From: Setoptus koraiensis
Lineage: Eukaryota > Arthropoda
Length of the DNA stretch: 64,000 nucleotides
Direction of reading: 5' to 3'
Assembly (NCBI GenBank): GCA_048013815.1
Contig: CM106586.1
Span: 310,001-374,000, forward strand
Both the position numbers and the translations under genes were made by a program. This document shows positions 50,201-59,177 of the stretch, piece after piece (the stretch's first letter is position 1; each line of letters opens with the position of its first letter). The notes under the pieces were generated by a model. The model had not been told where the DNA came from, searched no databases, and saw nothing but the letters and a program-made list of their open reading frames with translations.

Positions 50201-50489
50201 ATGCAGAATTCAATATATATTCCATGATGACAATTTATACAATATCCAATTTATCGATGATTCAATTAACACGAAGTTATTCACAAATGGAATTGAAAAT
50301 AATAGATCGTACGTGAATTATTACAGCACAAGGAATGACGAGTTAGAATGTCTGCAATGGCTCGACACAAAAAAGTTCGACGACGAAAAGTTCGATTTGG
50401 CTACCAGACCAAGAGTACCTCACTTGGCTCAAGAGAACGCCAAGCGGGAAAAAGACTCACAAACATATCTTTGCACCAAGGCAGTATAA
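47205..50489 (+). CDS. Long frame antisense to the 585-aa gene, codon-aligned (right arm)
   Basis: 1,094 codons, the mirror of the left-arm frame at 43610-47164, differing at roughly one residue per hundred and with no stop gained. It overlaps the LINE ORF2 start at 50348 by about 140 nt on the same strand. As in the left arm it covers the complete 585-aa gene in codon register. The left frame is longer only because its start lies in the spacer. Confidence 0.4.
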   Translation: MTHYEITVYIVQVYYLLSFIQLEKITQVYFLLIIQLDDIIQIYFEDIHDLLERIIKQLVFISYQLRQWLPIMIRILDGQLEVVLVIMGNLLSLFIRQSKNGQFTYREVLKINVIGIERLLNKIIVSLSIDDRGLSVFSIYLIWSEWAHKYYRMKKFPWSINTWTLPSRAYIITIPSQAGFVLKQETVATKIEAASQNSFDGLAIFITQVHLLVKFIKHQMGNRQVLTIIEKDSPYEVASKANRLNTNPCDLSHLVSYNVSGPVIKYVIIFNWKSMGDPLEVFPTAGVKCSTRKWIGTTKTTIEWQTRRLCITRQATQQSVRHIERLIGLRVTINTVHSKGRIVRILKSLDVTLGLLHCILELPLLVRIISVAINGSCWGIMSNISLQSGTQLGYNKHLISIFFRFHHSDRPEYFIKRPNTMVRLLQLRILQENSLAKVNWNCLIGSHVGNCVNYHTLQNNMVSIQSREWFRIFIVTIANIIVSIKTGDEQWVPESFAIRNEETNYIIITDDCQISLPFEHGTKHKTNPSLILESPMAYHPSSSLKILLTGESGSIQLVLRKFKLWEIQRSHFSDVYRQVIFLISGFSCSGLRGIKSIISYTYGRSQILMVRFIVTNCYDTRCRASSNFSCFPWRHTGEYSCYNNCFNYLIRNLGNRLEECSCENNCCCNLDYLNLPISLKLNNLKVLRGINIIFADYSSLCYEVSKNVTIIRMALIFRKSRGPLINMKWTKKHVPRTNYILGTGTEHLAQENIKTHRMQTSAEITWNRHIRTSTKTALCANEQKIRKVHNTKSYNQNDARCIKLHKCNPNRYPLHNDRNKLSNQNTIIHQCNRYSQCLINYNEVIVNKYKQGYMQKIINATTSPRNLKLDRTIIINNEISSRYKRASLFSTTIICILQDKWEMVLSNITNDGSIGQSHAINSEAGVFIGQDPYGCNVEIFVDLGLKIVIGVRSVSWPPISSLLNIYIHHSNTSNPPDIFRLSYSRTYAHFYSIWMSNRECRIQYIFHDDNLYNIQFIDDSINTKLFTNGIENNRSYVNYYSTRNDELECLQWLDTKKFDDEKFDLATRPRVPHLAQENAKREKDSQTYLCTKAV
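47352..49109 (-). CDS. Unknown 585-aa protein (right arm)
   Basis: Second full-length copy, uninterrupted. By comparison with the left-arm protein it differs at residues 20 (L/I) and 88 (H/Q) only. It has the same Cys cluster (C336, C339, C345, C352). It is transcribed toward the palindrome centre, convergent with the left-arm copy, so read-through transcripts could fold back on themselves. Confidence 0.8.
   Translation of the reverse strand: MPPRKTRKITASSTSGVVAICDNESDHEDLAPAISVTNDTFYTSKARARKSTNEKDHLAIDIAKVTSLNFPELKFSQDQLDRAGFACQQYFERGTRMVRHGAFKDQRRVRFMLGSMFKRKANLAIVRNYDVVSFLIPDGEGFGNPLLISCFYGNNYIGYRNDKNSEPFPGLDANHIILQSVVIHTVSNMTAYKTIPVHLRKGILLQDPQLEEADHSIRSFDKIFWSIRVVKAKEYTDKMFVIAKLCAGLERYIAHDAPTRAINCHGDYSNQKWKFQDTMEKPESYIKRFEDPDNSPFRVDSIDRHPQSDESFNMPHRLLSGLSSDTKPSSLPFDRCFGCTDPFSCTAFNASCREYFERISHGFPVEYYNVLNYRTTDIVGDKVTEITRIGIQPICFRGHFIWAIFFNDSEHLPVTHLVFYKFHKEMYLSYEDSKSVKAILRSRFDFGSDCFLLEDESSLGRYCYYVSSTRKCPCVNRPWELLHSVIFMCPFGPNEIDGEHGQTSIINRQRNNYLIEEALNANHVNFKDFSVGELAILGLSNEEAKEIAHYYEDDFQLTVKNPYHNREPLPELVGDKNELFYNSLK
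49941..50225 (-). CDS. Small hypothetical protein, 94 aa (right arm)
   Basis: Mirror of 43874-44158 with an identical predicted sequence. It lies beside the 5' edge of the LINE. Unknown function; low certainty that it is expressed. Confidence 0.35.
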   Translation of the reverse strand: MEYILNSAFSIAHPYRIKVSICPRIREPEYVWWITRITVVDINIEQRGYWRPRNGPYTDYYFKTKVDKDFNVTTIRVLTNEDAGFTIDSVRLSD

Positions 50490-51287
50490 GAATAATTCAG
50501 GCGAACTGTCACAAATCCTCAGAGGCCAACTGTACCTTGTTAGAAGAAGCTCATACCTACAAAGCAGACTTAATCATTGCTAGCGAGGTGCATACAAGTA
50601 GAGACGGAAAGATAACCGGAATGGGTCATAATGTCAGATGTAGTAGCAGGAAGACGCTAACAGCAACTGGACAGGCAATTACGTCCGCAGCAATAATATG
50701 CTGCAATAAGGCTATGCCATTCATCTGTATCACAGGAGAAGGTGGTAAAGCACCGCTGGACTACACGGCAGCCATAATAGAGGCCGATAGACAATACCTA
50801 GTAGTGTCAGTCTATGTAAAACCAAAACGTAACGAAATCATACTAAACAATGATGGTACCGAGACAAGCTATCTGGCCAAGCTATATAGTGACCTCACCA
50901 AACTAATTAAAGAACACAAAAACAAAGGTCTCATAATAGCGGGAGATTTTAACACTCGCCATCCGAGCTGGGACTCGTTTGTTAGGCAAATAGATAATAC
51001 AAGAGCTAATCTACTGATTAACTTCGCAGAAATCAATGGATTATACAACCTAAACGCCATTAACTTCGCACAAGGGTCAGCAACATACAGAGCCACCAAC
51101 AACCAAATCGACCCAAACGCAAACAGTAACGCACTAGGCATGAGTAATATAGACCTCACACTGGTGGATAAGAACACTCTGACAAAACTAAATGAGTGGC
51201 GCATAGATCCAGGCTCGGCCATAAGTGACCACGCGCCAATCCTCATAGAAATAAATGATAATAAGCCAAGGTACAGAAGTATTAGAA
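50348..51287 (+). CDS. LINE ORF2, endonuclease part (right arm)
   Basis: About 313 residues covering the basic N-terminus and complete endonuclease domain (AGDFNTRHPSWDS, ISDHAPILIEI), ended by the family A element at 51288. It differs from the left arm at four residues near the N-terminus (for example H/R, V/I, R/H and K/V). The reading frame resumes after the insertion at 52378. Confidence 0.85.
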
Positions 51288-52377
51288 CAAGTAATACTGA
51301 TCAAATCAGTATTTCGAGCGCTTAATTTTTTGTGTGGACAAGTATTGTTGAAGGATTCAAAGGAGTTTATGACAACCTGTTAACCACCGAACTTCAAAAT
51401 GTGACCATCGAACATTGACCATCGAACATCGAACGAGCAGATGGAAATGTCATCAGAAATTCGAATTTTCAATTTCGAATTTCGAAGTTCGAAATGTGAC
51501 CATCGAACATTGACCACCGAACTCGGACCACCGAACTTCGACAGAGCCGATGAAACTTTAATCAGAAATTCGAATTTTCAATTTCGAATTTCGAAGTTCG
51601 GAATGTGACCATCGAACATTGACCATCGAACATCGAACGAGCAGATGAAACTATCATCAGAAAATCGAATTTTCAATTTCGAATTTCGAAGTTCGAATTG
51701 TGGCCACCGAACTTCGAATTGTAACCATCGAACATCGAACGAGCAGATGAAACTATCATCAGAAAATCGAATTTTCAATTTCGAATTTCGAATTGTTACC
51801 ACCGAGTTTCGAAATGTGACCATCGAACTGTGACCATCAAATTTCGATAGAGCAGATAAAATTATCATCAGGAAATCAAATTTTCAATTTTGAATTTCGA
51901 AGTTCGAATTGTGACCATCGAACTCTGACCATGGAACTACGACCATCGAACTTCGACGAAGCAGCTGAATCTCATTTCAGAAAATCAAATTTTCAATTTC
52001 CAATTTCGAAGTTCGAAATTCGAATTGTCACCACCGAACTCTGACCATAGAACTAAGAACACTGAACCACTAACTTCGAACTAGCAGCTGAAACTCCCAT
52101 GAGAAATTCGAATTTTCAATTTTGAAGTTCGATTTGTCACCACCGAGCTCCTCACAAATTCGACCTAGTCAAATCTCCATAGGATTGCATACGAAATATT
52201 TTCGAGTAAAGCGATAATAGACCAAGTCAAATCTACATCGGAATACATGTGTAATATCTAGCAGGATTCTCACAAATTTGACTAAGTCAAACCTCCATAG
52301 GATTACATAGTCACGTGAATAAACCTAGTCATCATCACCACCCCAATAGCAGCTTAATTAAAATTAAGCGCTAAAAA
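51288..52377 (-). mobile_element. Family A Helentron-like element (A8), polymorphic between arms
   Basis: 1.09 kb. Left edge caagtaatactgatcaaatc (3' hairpin end), right edge aattaagcgctaaaaa (5' end). The left arm of the palindrome has the unoccupied site at about 42808-42814 (agtttttct on plus). Comparison shows no target duplication: insertion is within a T-run (A-run on this strand), consistent with the T|T target of Helentrons. The interior is a ttcgaa-palindrome satellite of about 110-bp units. Confidence 0.88.
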
Positions 52378-54302
52378 CATTTGGCAGGCTTAACCAACAA
52401 GATATTATCAGCATAAATAACCTAATTGATGACCAATATCTCAGCAGGAAAATACCAGCAATACTGGAAGACAATCATAAAATCGATAATGCGGTAGCAG
52501 ATCTTACCAATCATATTCACGCAACGGTTGAAAAGTATCAGGCCACAACGAACATAAAACCTATAATAAGCTCATCAAAAGGCACCAACAACATAAAAAC
52601 AAGCTCATACACACAAGAAATAACAATAAACGGCTCAATAAGGTGCAGCAACAATAACAGAGCCCATAAATATCTATTTAAATGCGTAACAAATGAACAC
52701 ATCACTGCATACCAGATCACCGGAATAACTCAACAACTTTGGGACATTGAAAACAATACCGATACTAGACAACCGGTAAACATTTATATAACACTTGAGA
52801 TTATAACATCAAAAAAGGGGTACAGTAGATGGAAGCGCAAAACCAGAGAAATACTATCTGGTAAAATGCGACATAAAAAAAGCGACAACGCTGCACCATG
52901 GTGGAACGCAAAACTAACGAAGCTCCGTAGCACTTATAAGAACGCAGCTAAGGCATATTACAACACCAAGCATGGCAATGACCCAGAAGTCAAAGCCAAC
53001 ATGGATTTAGCCAAGAAACTATATGTCAAAGAGATCAAACAAGCCAGAAAAGACTCGTGGATGGAATACGTATCGATATCCTCGAGCATAGGCGCCTGGG
53101 AATCAGCATACAAAACAATTATGAATAAACGGAAATTCAAAACTTGTATGCAAGCCATCACCACTCCGGATGGAAAACAAATTACTGACTACAAACAGGT
53201 GTTAGACGCCTTAATGGCAGCATCATTTCCAAACGATGACATCAACACCGATACGGAACAACAAAAACGTATCCGAGAGGACAACAGAAAGGAGCACTAT
53301 AGTCAATTTGAAGATATAACAGTCACTCAACAGGAAGTAGATACGCTTATCAACACTTTACCCTACAAGAAAGCTCCGGGAATAGACGGAATAACTGGAG
53401 AACTGCTGCGAGGTATCGCAGGCAAAGTAACCAGACATATCACTACCATAATTCAAAATTGCTTACTACAAGGATACTTCCCTAAGCAATGGAAAGTGGC
53501 CTTCGTGGTTATGATCCCCAAACCAGGCAAAGACCCAGCGACGGTCAAAGGGTGGCGTCCCATATGTCTGTTAAGCAACATGGCTAAACTATTGGATAAG
53601 ATTGTCATCAACAATATCATGGGACAATTTCGACAAACAACGGGTATTAGTCAAGAACAAAATGGATTCGAGGCCCACAAGTCCACAATTCATGCAGTAA
53701 AAGAGATTGTAGACACGGTCAATGACAAACGCAAAGAAGGAGTAGTGGCTATCATATGTCTGGACGTTTCCGGGGCCTTCGACAACGCATGGCACCCAGA
53801 GATCATACGTCAATTACGCAAATCAGGGATAAGCCACAACTTACTCAGCTTAGCTAAATCATACTTAGCAGACAGAAAGGCGATTCTCGAATACAATGGC
53901 ATTACCTCAGATAAATCACCTAATCGCGGCTGTCCGCGAGGATCATCGTCCGGTCCTATGCTGTGGAACATAGTCTACAATGACTTGCTGCGAATAGCAA
54001 ACGAGAATACGGACACTCGCATAGTAGCTTACGTGGATGATGCCACTCTTATAATATGGGCCAGAACACAAGAGTTACTACAAAGCAAAATCAAGAGAGC
54101 TCTGAAAAGAGTCCTAAACTGGGGCACATCAGTAAAACTGAGCTTCGGCCCAGAAAAAACTGAACTATTGTATTTTGAACAAATAAGACATAGGAGTCTG
54201 ATGGATTGTACAGATAACCAGGCTATTACGGGAACTACAGAAGACCTACAGCAAGCCAAACAAAGAAACCTAAGTCTCAAAAACAAAGGCAGGACAAATG
54301 TG
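52378..54302 (+). CDS. LINE ORF2, linker and RT part (right arm)
   Basis: Continues the LINE after A8 and is open throughout. RT motifs are as in the left arm, but GCPQG is GCPRG and the catalytic YADD reads YVDD here. Several conservative changes lie in the linker (S/A, R/K, E/K, C/R, I/V). It ends at the family D insertion. The Gln-to-Arg change next to the primer-grip region makes activity doubtful. Confidence 0.85.
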
Positions 54303-55310
54303 GGGTGTTGTTCGGAACACGTACCAAGCCCGATTTCCTCCAAACTTCACACATGGGCCCCGAAGGGGCCCTAAAGAACAAATATAGTGGTCCGGAAGTG
54401 CGGAAATTTCTACTTCCGGAGATATGGAAAAATGCATTTTTCGGGCCTCTGAGGGGCCCCAGACCTTAGATTTTTGTATGATTGTCTAGATCCAGATGCT
54501 ATCTATGTGATAGCGTTGAGATAAATCTCTTACATCAACTCGTTGGCTATTTGACAATAAGTGCAAGTCACACTTCCGGTTTGCAAACTGACGCGATTCG
54601 GCTGTACTACCACCTAGTTACGGTCTCTAAAGCGGGTTCACACCATATATGAAAGAAACCCGGCCCGATCACGGGCCCCGCCCACTCGACTCCCATTCCT
54701 CGGGAAGAATCTTTTTTAGTTAGGTGGCCGTCAGTCGTCCCGCCGGAGGCCGCAGGCCGTAGGCGTGGACGACTGGAGGCCGAACCCCTCTTCCGGCCCG
54801 GGCCCAACCTGCTCGACTGTGGTACTCTTTTCCGGTGGTAAAATCCCAAAAGTTTGGGGATATATCCCTGATCGTGTGATGTACGTGAATCTGGTCCACA
54901 CGTGAATAGGCACGCGCAACTGGTAGCAAATAGTAATAGTGCACGCGCTGAGACTCGGTGTGTAGTCTGACTAATTGCGGGTGCAGTTTCACTCCGCGCC
55001 GCGCGCATCGGTCACGCCTCTTCAGTTCGACTGCTTTTACTCGACTTCTAGAGCTTCTAGGTGCAATCTACCTTCGGTATAAAGATGTTGGTACCCTAAC
55101 CGATGTCCGTTCGGGTGGGTACGATCGATTGTATCGTCAATATGCCTCCAAATACCCTAAAATACCCACAATGCGGTACCTCGGGTAACTCGGGAACGAA
55201 GAATTTCCGCACTTCCGGAATACCCATTCGGGATATCAGGGCACAATACCCTACCCAAAAAATACCCAAAATACCCAAATTGGGCGTGGTACGTGTTCCG
55301 AACAATAACC
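54303..55310. mobile_element. Family D TIR element, complete (right arm)
   Basis: 1,008 bp flanked by caaatgtg (54295-54302 and 55311-55318), the complement of the left-arm duplication cacatttg. It is the same insertion event as 39878-40883, carried along by the inverted duplication. Small indels and substitutions separate the two copies. Confidence 0.92.
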
Positions 55311-55318
55311 CAAATGTG

Positions 55319-56829
55319 TTCAGCATCAAGGTGGACAAACATATAATAACCGAATCTAAACTGGTTAGAATATTGGGTTTATACATAAACAATGAACTTA
55401 CGTGGACCGAACATGTAGAAATATCAATGAAAAAAGCAAATACAAAGTGGCAACTACTATCGCCCGCTTGCAGCAACAAGTGGGGACTAGACCCCAGGAA
55501 TGCAATACGAATCTTTGAAGGAGCCATCCAGCCAGTACTCACGTACGGATCACCGATCTGGCACAAGGTGGTGAAAAGTAGAAAATGCACTAATGCCCTG
55601 GTCAAATGGCAGAGAGAGAAACTAGTAAGGCTCTGTAGGGCATACTCAAAGATATCTAGCTCAATAGCAAACATTGTTAGCGGAGTCCTACCTATTAATT
55701 TATTAATCGAAGAACAAGCCATAAACTGGTACCTAAGCAATGTGCATGGCTATACACACTCGCACAAAGGACAAACACCGGGTAATTTGTCATTAATTAG
55801 GAGGTGCAGAATCAAGGTAGGAATACCGGAAATAATAAAAACACATCAACTACCGGCACCAAACACATACGTAAGACGGGTCAACAATAAAAGAACAAAA
55901 AGAGGATACAGCCTGCTCACAACACCAATAGGAAGTCACATTGAGCATCATTATATTAAGGCTGAAGAGGATGCCACTCATGTATACTCATACCACCTGG
56001 ATTTCCTAACTGGCGAGACTATCAAAGCGTATAGACTTAGGAAGACACCGATATGGAAAGGAACGACAGTTACAATGCAACTATTGGCAACAGAATACAT
56101 TGTGGATCAACTCAAAAGAAGACGACAAAACGTTCCACTTTATTTACTTCGAGAACGAAACAGGCATCAAATACAGTGAGCTGATCCACAGAGATATGAA
56201 CAACTCAGACTCGGCAAATGCAATCAGGCTGATCTGGGCAAACATTGAATACATCAAACTATACGAAACAAGCGAGATATGGCCGGAAGTAGACACAAGT
56301 ATACGACATAGACTCAGAAAAAGTAAAAGATCATAAAGCCCAAGTTAGAAAATGGATGGCAGACATTTGGAATGACTGTTATCTAAGAGAGAACGCTGAT
56401 CCAAAAACCTGGGGCAAGCACACCCGACGAATATTTCCCAATGTTATCGACAGACTTCAGATGAAATGGATTACTCCGGGCTATCGGATGACGCAGATTT
56501 TAACAGGCCATGGCTATTTTAACGATATGCTAAGCAAACAAGAACTGGTTAGATATCCCTACTGTGAACCGTGCGCAAGTCGCAACATCAGGGCCATAGA
56601 TAATGCGGAACATTACACATTTGAATGCCAGGCATACAATGAGGACAGACAGGTCTTGGAAGAGTATATCAAACCAAAAGGGTACAATACACTGAAGGAT
56701 ATTATGGCAGATAGAACTGCCTATTACAGGCTCAAGAAATTCATTCATAAGAATAAAAAGCTTGACTGGATCGAGAATTCCCGAATAGCATTATTGGCAA
56801 TCAATGATGGGACCAATCACGAAGGATAA
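55319..56829 (+). pseudogene. LINE ORF2, C-terminal part (right arm), frameshifted
   Basis: Mirror of 38343-39877, but with two small deletions relative to the left arm. One is 14 bp near 56124, between short cga repeats; the other is 2 bp near 56305 (tata to ta). They break the frame into an N-terminal piece, a short middle stretch and a C-terminal piece that still holds the CEPCASRN...FECQ cluster. The right-arm LINE is therefore the more decayed copy. Confidence 0.85.
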
Positions 56830-57120
56830 CAAAACACAAGTCAATTTAATCAATTGTCAACTAATGTAATCGGCTGAAATAAGATGTAAGACACGCAGGG
56901 ATTCGGGCTCTGACGGTCTTTTAAACTTTAAAACCCGGCGGGTCATATAACTCATGGTCGATAGTTCCCAAATGAGTTGCACCACGACCAATGTAATGTA
57001 TCATATCTTCTTTTGATGTAACATATATATAAATAAAAGCCACTTAACCAACAACCAACCAAAACAACCAACAACCAAAACCAACCAACCAAACCAACCA
57101 ACCAAACAAACCAACCAATT
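56830..57120 (+). other. LINE 3' UTR and AACC-type tail (right arm)
   Basis: About 210 bp of 3' UTR followed by aaccaacc-type repeats (57048-57119) with several aaaacc and aacaacc variants, so the tail has drifted from the left arm. It joins the minisatellite at ttgcacgctccaccggagcg. Confidence 0.7.
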
Positions 57121-57612
57121 TTGCACGCTCCACCGGAGCGCGCTTTACAAATTATCAGAATAACGCAAGTTCAGCAGCAGCGCCACCCAGTGTCAGCTCG
57201 TGCAGATGCTCCGGCGGAGCGCGCATTACAAACTATCAAAAATACTCATGTTCACGCACAGCGCCATCCAGTGTCATTTTCCAGACACGCCCCGGCGGAG
57301 CGCGCATTACAAACTATTGGAATAACACATGTCCAGCAACAGCGCCACCCAGTGTCAACTAGTACATATGCTCCGGCGGAGCGCGCATTACAAATTGGGA
57401 GAAACACACGTGACTACACACAGCGCCATCATGCGGACATGGACGCACACGCTCCGGCGGAGCGCGCATTACGAATTGCGAATCAAACACATGATCACGC
57501 ACAGCGCCATCATGCGGACATGGACGCACACGCTCCGGCGGAGCGCGCATTACAAATCATGAGATATCCATTGTCAGAGAATGTAAACCTATGAATCACT
57601 TATACGCATGCG
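57121..57612. repeat. 81-bp minisatellite, six units
   Basis: The word cgctccggcggagcg (a 6-bp stem with ggc loop) begins each unit at about 57126, 57207, 57288, 57369, 57450 and 57531, exactly 81 bp apart. Units also share gcgcattacaaa and acagcgccat/ccagtgtca. The array lies directly upstream of the Gypsy-5 promoter and probably belongs to its U3 region. The 27-codon open frame across it is a by-product of the period. Confidence 0.9.
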
Positions 57613-57616
57613 TAGA

Positions 57617-57639
57617 CGCTCCGATATATAAACGGAGCG
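57617..57639 (+). promoter_or_regulatory. Gypsy-5 promoter: TATA box in a hairpin loop
   Basis: cgctccg-atatataaa-cggagcg: a perfect 7-bp stem with the TATA box as loop. The six upstream 81-bp units carry the same arms with a single g in place of the TATA loop. The leader follows, with gaaccagttct-like words and cggaggttct. Confidence 0.7.
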
Positions 57640-57731
57640 CACACTTTAAATAAACTCAGATTTGATCACCAGTTCTAACACGGAGGTTCTGCCCTCAAAC
57701 TCGTAATAACTACCAAAAGAAAAGTATCGTC

Positions 57732-57771
57732 ATGGACAACAATCAAGAACTACAACGACAAATAGAGTCGG
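57732..57771 (+). CDS. gag: Gypsy-5 gag, start
   Basis: ATG at 57732 after the leader begins a polar N-terminus (MDNNQELQRQI), then family B copy B7 interrupts. The 8 bases before the insertion (agagtcgg) are repeated after it. Confidence 0.6.
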
Positions 57772-58599
57772 GGGTGTTCTTGCAATTAGGTCCCAGCGCC
57801 GATCATCACGAAACTTGACACACGGGCCCCGCAGGGGCCCCACATCATGGATTAGGTGGTCTGGAAGTGCGGAAACTTCTGAATCACAGAACTTCTGAGA
57901 ATCAGGTAAATGACCTTCAGCGGAGCAAGATGGAATCTAAATCAATCCGGTATCACTTCCGGTTTGCTAGATATCAAGGTTCAACTGAAATTAGAGGTGC
58001 GGCCGGGCCTGTGCGGTTGCGGCAAGCGGGCCCATACTGTGCACAGACTGCGCAACACCATGTATTAGCATGTAATTCAGTTGTTCCTACTTGTCTCATC
58101 CTTATTTTTTATTCGCCCCTTCATTTGTGGGTGGATTGCAGTCATGTGAGCGGAGGGTAGAGGGCGCAGCCCGATACCCGAAGCGCTCATCAACCCTACC
58201 CGAAGGGTTCCCGTCGCACGCAGTCGTCGCGGGAGCGACGACGGAGATGTGACGGCCTCCAGAATACGAGGCCGAAGGCCGAGTTCTAAGAACAATTGCA
58301 GGCTCATCCCTGAGTGTAGCGAAGCATGAATTTGGCAACTTCCGGTCTCTCAACTCTTGGGATATCGCTATAACCAGAGAACCGGAAGTGGTAAAGAGCT
58401 AAAACTTATGTCATTGTGTTGATCGTCATCTGGAACGTCATTCTGATGAGTTTCAACTCTCTAGAAGCAACTTAAGGTAAAACCGGAACCGGAAGTTTCC
58501 GCACTTCCGGACCACTTTTCCTGATGGTTTCGGGTCAAGATGAACCTGTACCGGAACTTTCATCATAATCGGCGCTGGGACCTAATCGCTAGAACAACC
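57772..58599. mobile_element. Family B TIR element (B7), complete, with exact 8-bp duplication
   Basis: 828 bp. Left end gggtgttcttgcaattaggt; right end cctaatcgctagaacaacc. The duplication agagtcgg is at 57764-57771 and 58600-58607. It contains both CCGGAAGT palindromes near the ends and the GC-rich core. No coding capacity. This copy defines the family's limits. Confidence 0.95.
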
Positions 58600-58607
58600 A
58601 GAGTCGG

Positions 58608-59177
58608 TAAACAGATCGAACCCCAGTAGAGAAGACAAACAGAGAATAGTCGAAGCCTTGCAAAGAATCAACGCGCCACCAGTTGAAGAAAATGAAGAAG
58701 TTGACGAAGAAATCGACGACGAGGAAGAAACAATCTCTGGGTCAAGTGCACGTGACCCAGAAGAGCAACAATCCAGCCGCGACTTCGACGACTTTTACAG
58801 CGATGAAATCAACTCGGGCGGCCGAGCACCGGCCCACAAATTCACGACAAAAGAAATGCGACCCGAGGACTTCGATGGAAACACCGCTAAAGCAAGACAA
58901 TGGATGTCAGACTACCATTATTGCGCGACAGTTAATAGGTGGTCAAGTCGACAAAAAGCAGAGAGGCTACCAGCCTTTCTGACCAAAAGTGCGAGAAATT
59001 GGTATAAGGTCTCAATTATGAATCAGCCAATCGACAAAGATTTCGCAAGCATAGAGAGACAATTTAATTTGGTATTCATACCGCATTCAAACAAGGCTAA
59101 CAAAGCGAGAGAAATAGACCTCAGGAGACAGACGCCGAGCGAAGAAGTGAGTAACTTCATAGTAGACATGCGCTCAC
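58608..59177 (+). CDS. gag: Gypsy-5 gag, capsid part
   Basis: Acidic N-terminal stretch (EENEEVDEEIDDEEE), then the retrotransposon gag core (PEDFDGNTAKARQWMSDYHY ... SARNWYKVSI ... FNLVFIPHSNK). This corresponds to the gag region of Gypsy-1 (FDGNKPCPMIWFTEYEMCAA...FDWYWD). It would form the particle shell. It is ended by family B copy B8. Confidence 0.8.

Larger units (their letters stand above)
47132..57238. repeat. Giant inverted repeat, right arm (about 10.1 kb)
   Basis: Reverse complement of the left arm plus a 1.09-kb family A element at 51288-52377. Substitutions, two small LINE deletions and tail-length differences separate the arms. The two copies are therefore not a simple mirrored assembly of a single read sequence. 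The outer limit is unknown because the left arm runs into a gap. Confidence 0.92.

Noticed and set aside
37932-57238. Palindrome as a simple mirrored-read or amplification artefact
   Set aside because: The arms differ by many substitutions, two small deletions, tail composition and a 1.09-kb insertion. A haplotype-join error remains possible and is noted in the finding.
57121-57594. 157-aa repetitive frame (HAPAERALQ repeats) over the 81-bp minisatellite
   Set aside because: The 81-bp period keeps any open frame open. The region lies upstream of an LTR promoter and carries its hairpin arms, so a non-coding role is more likely.
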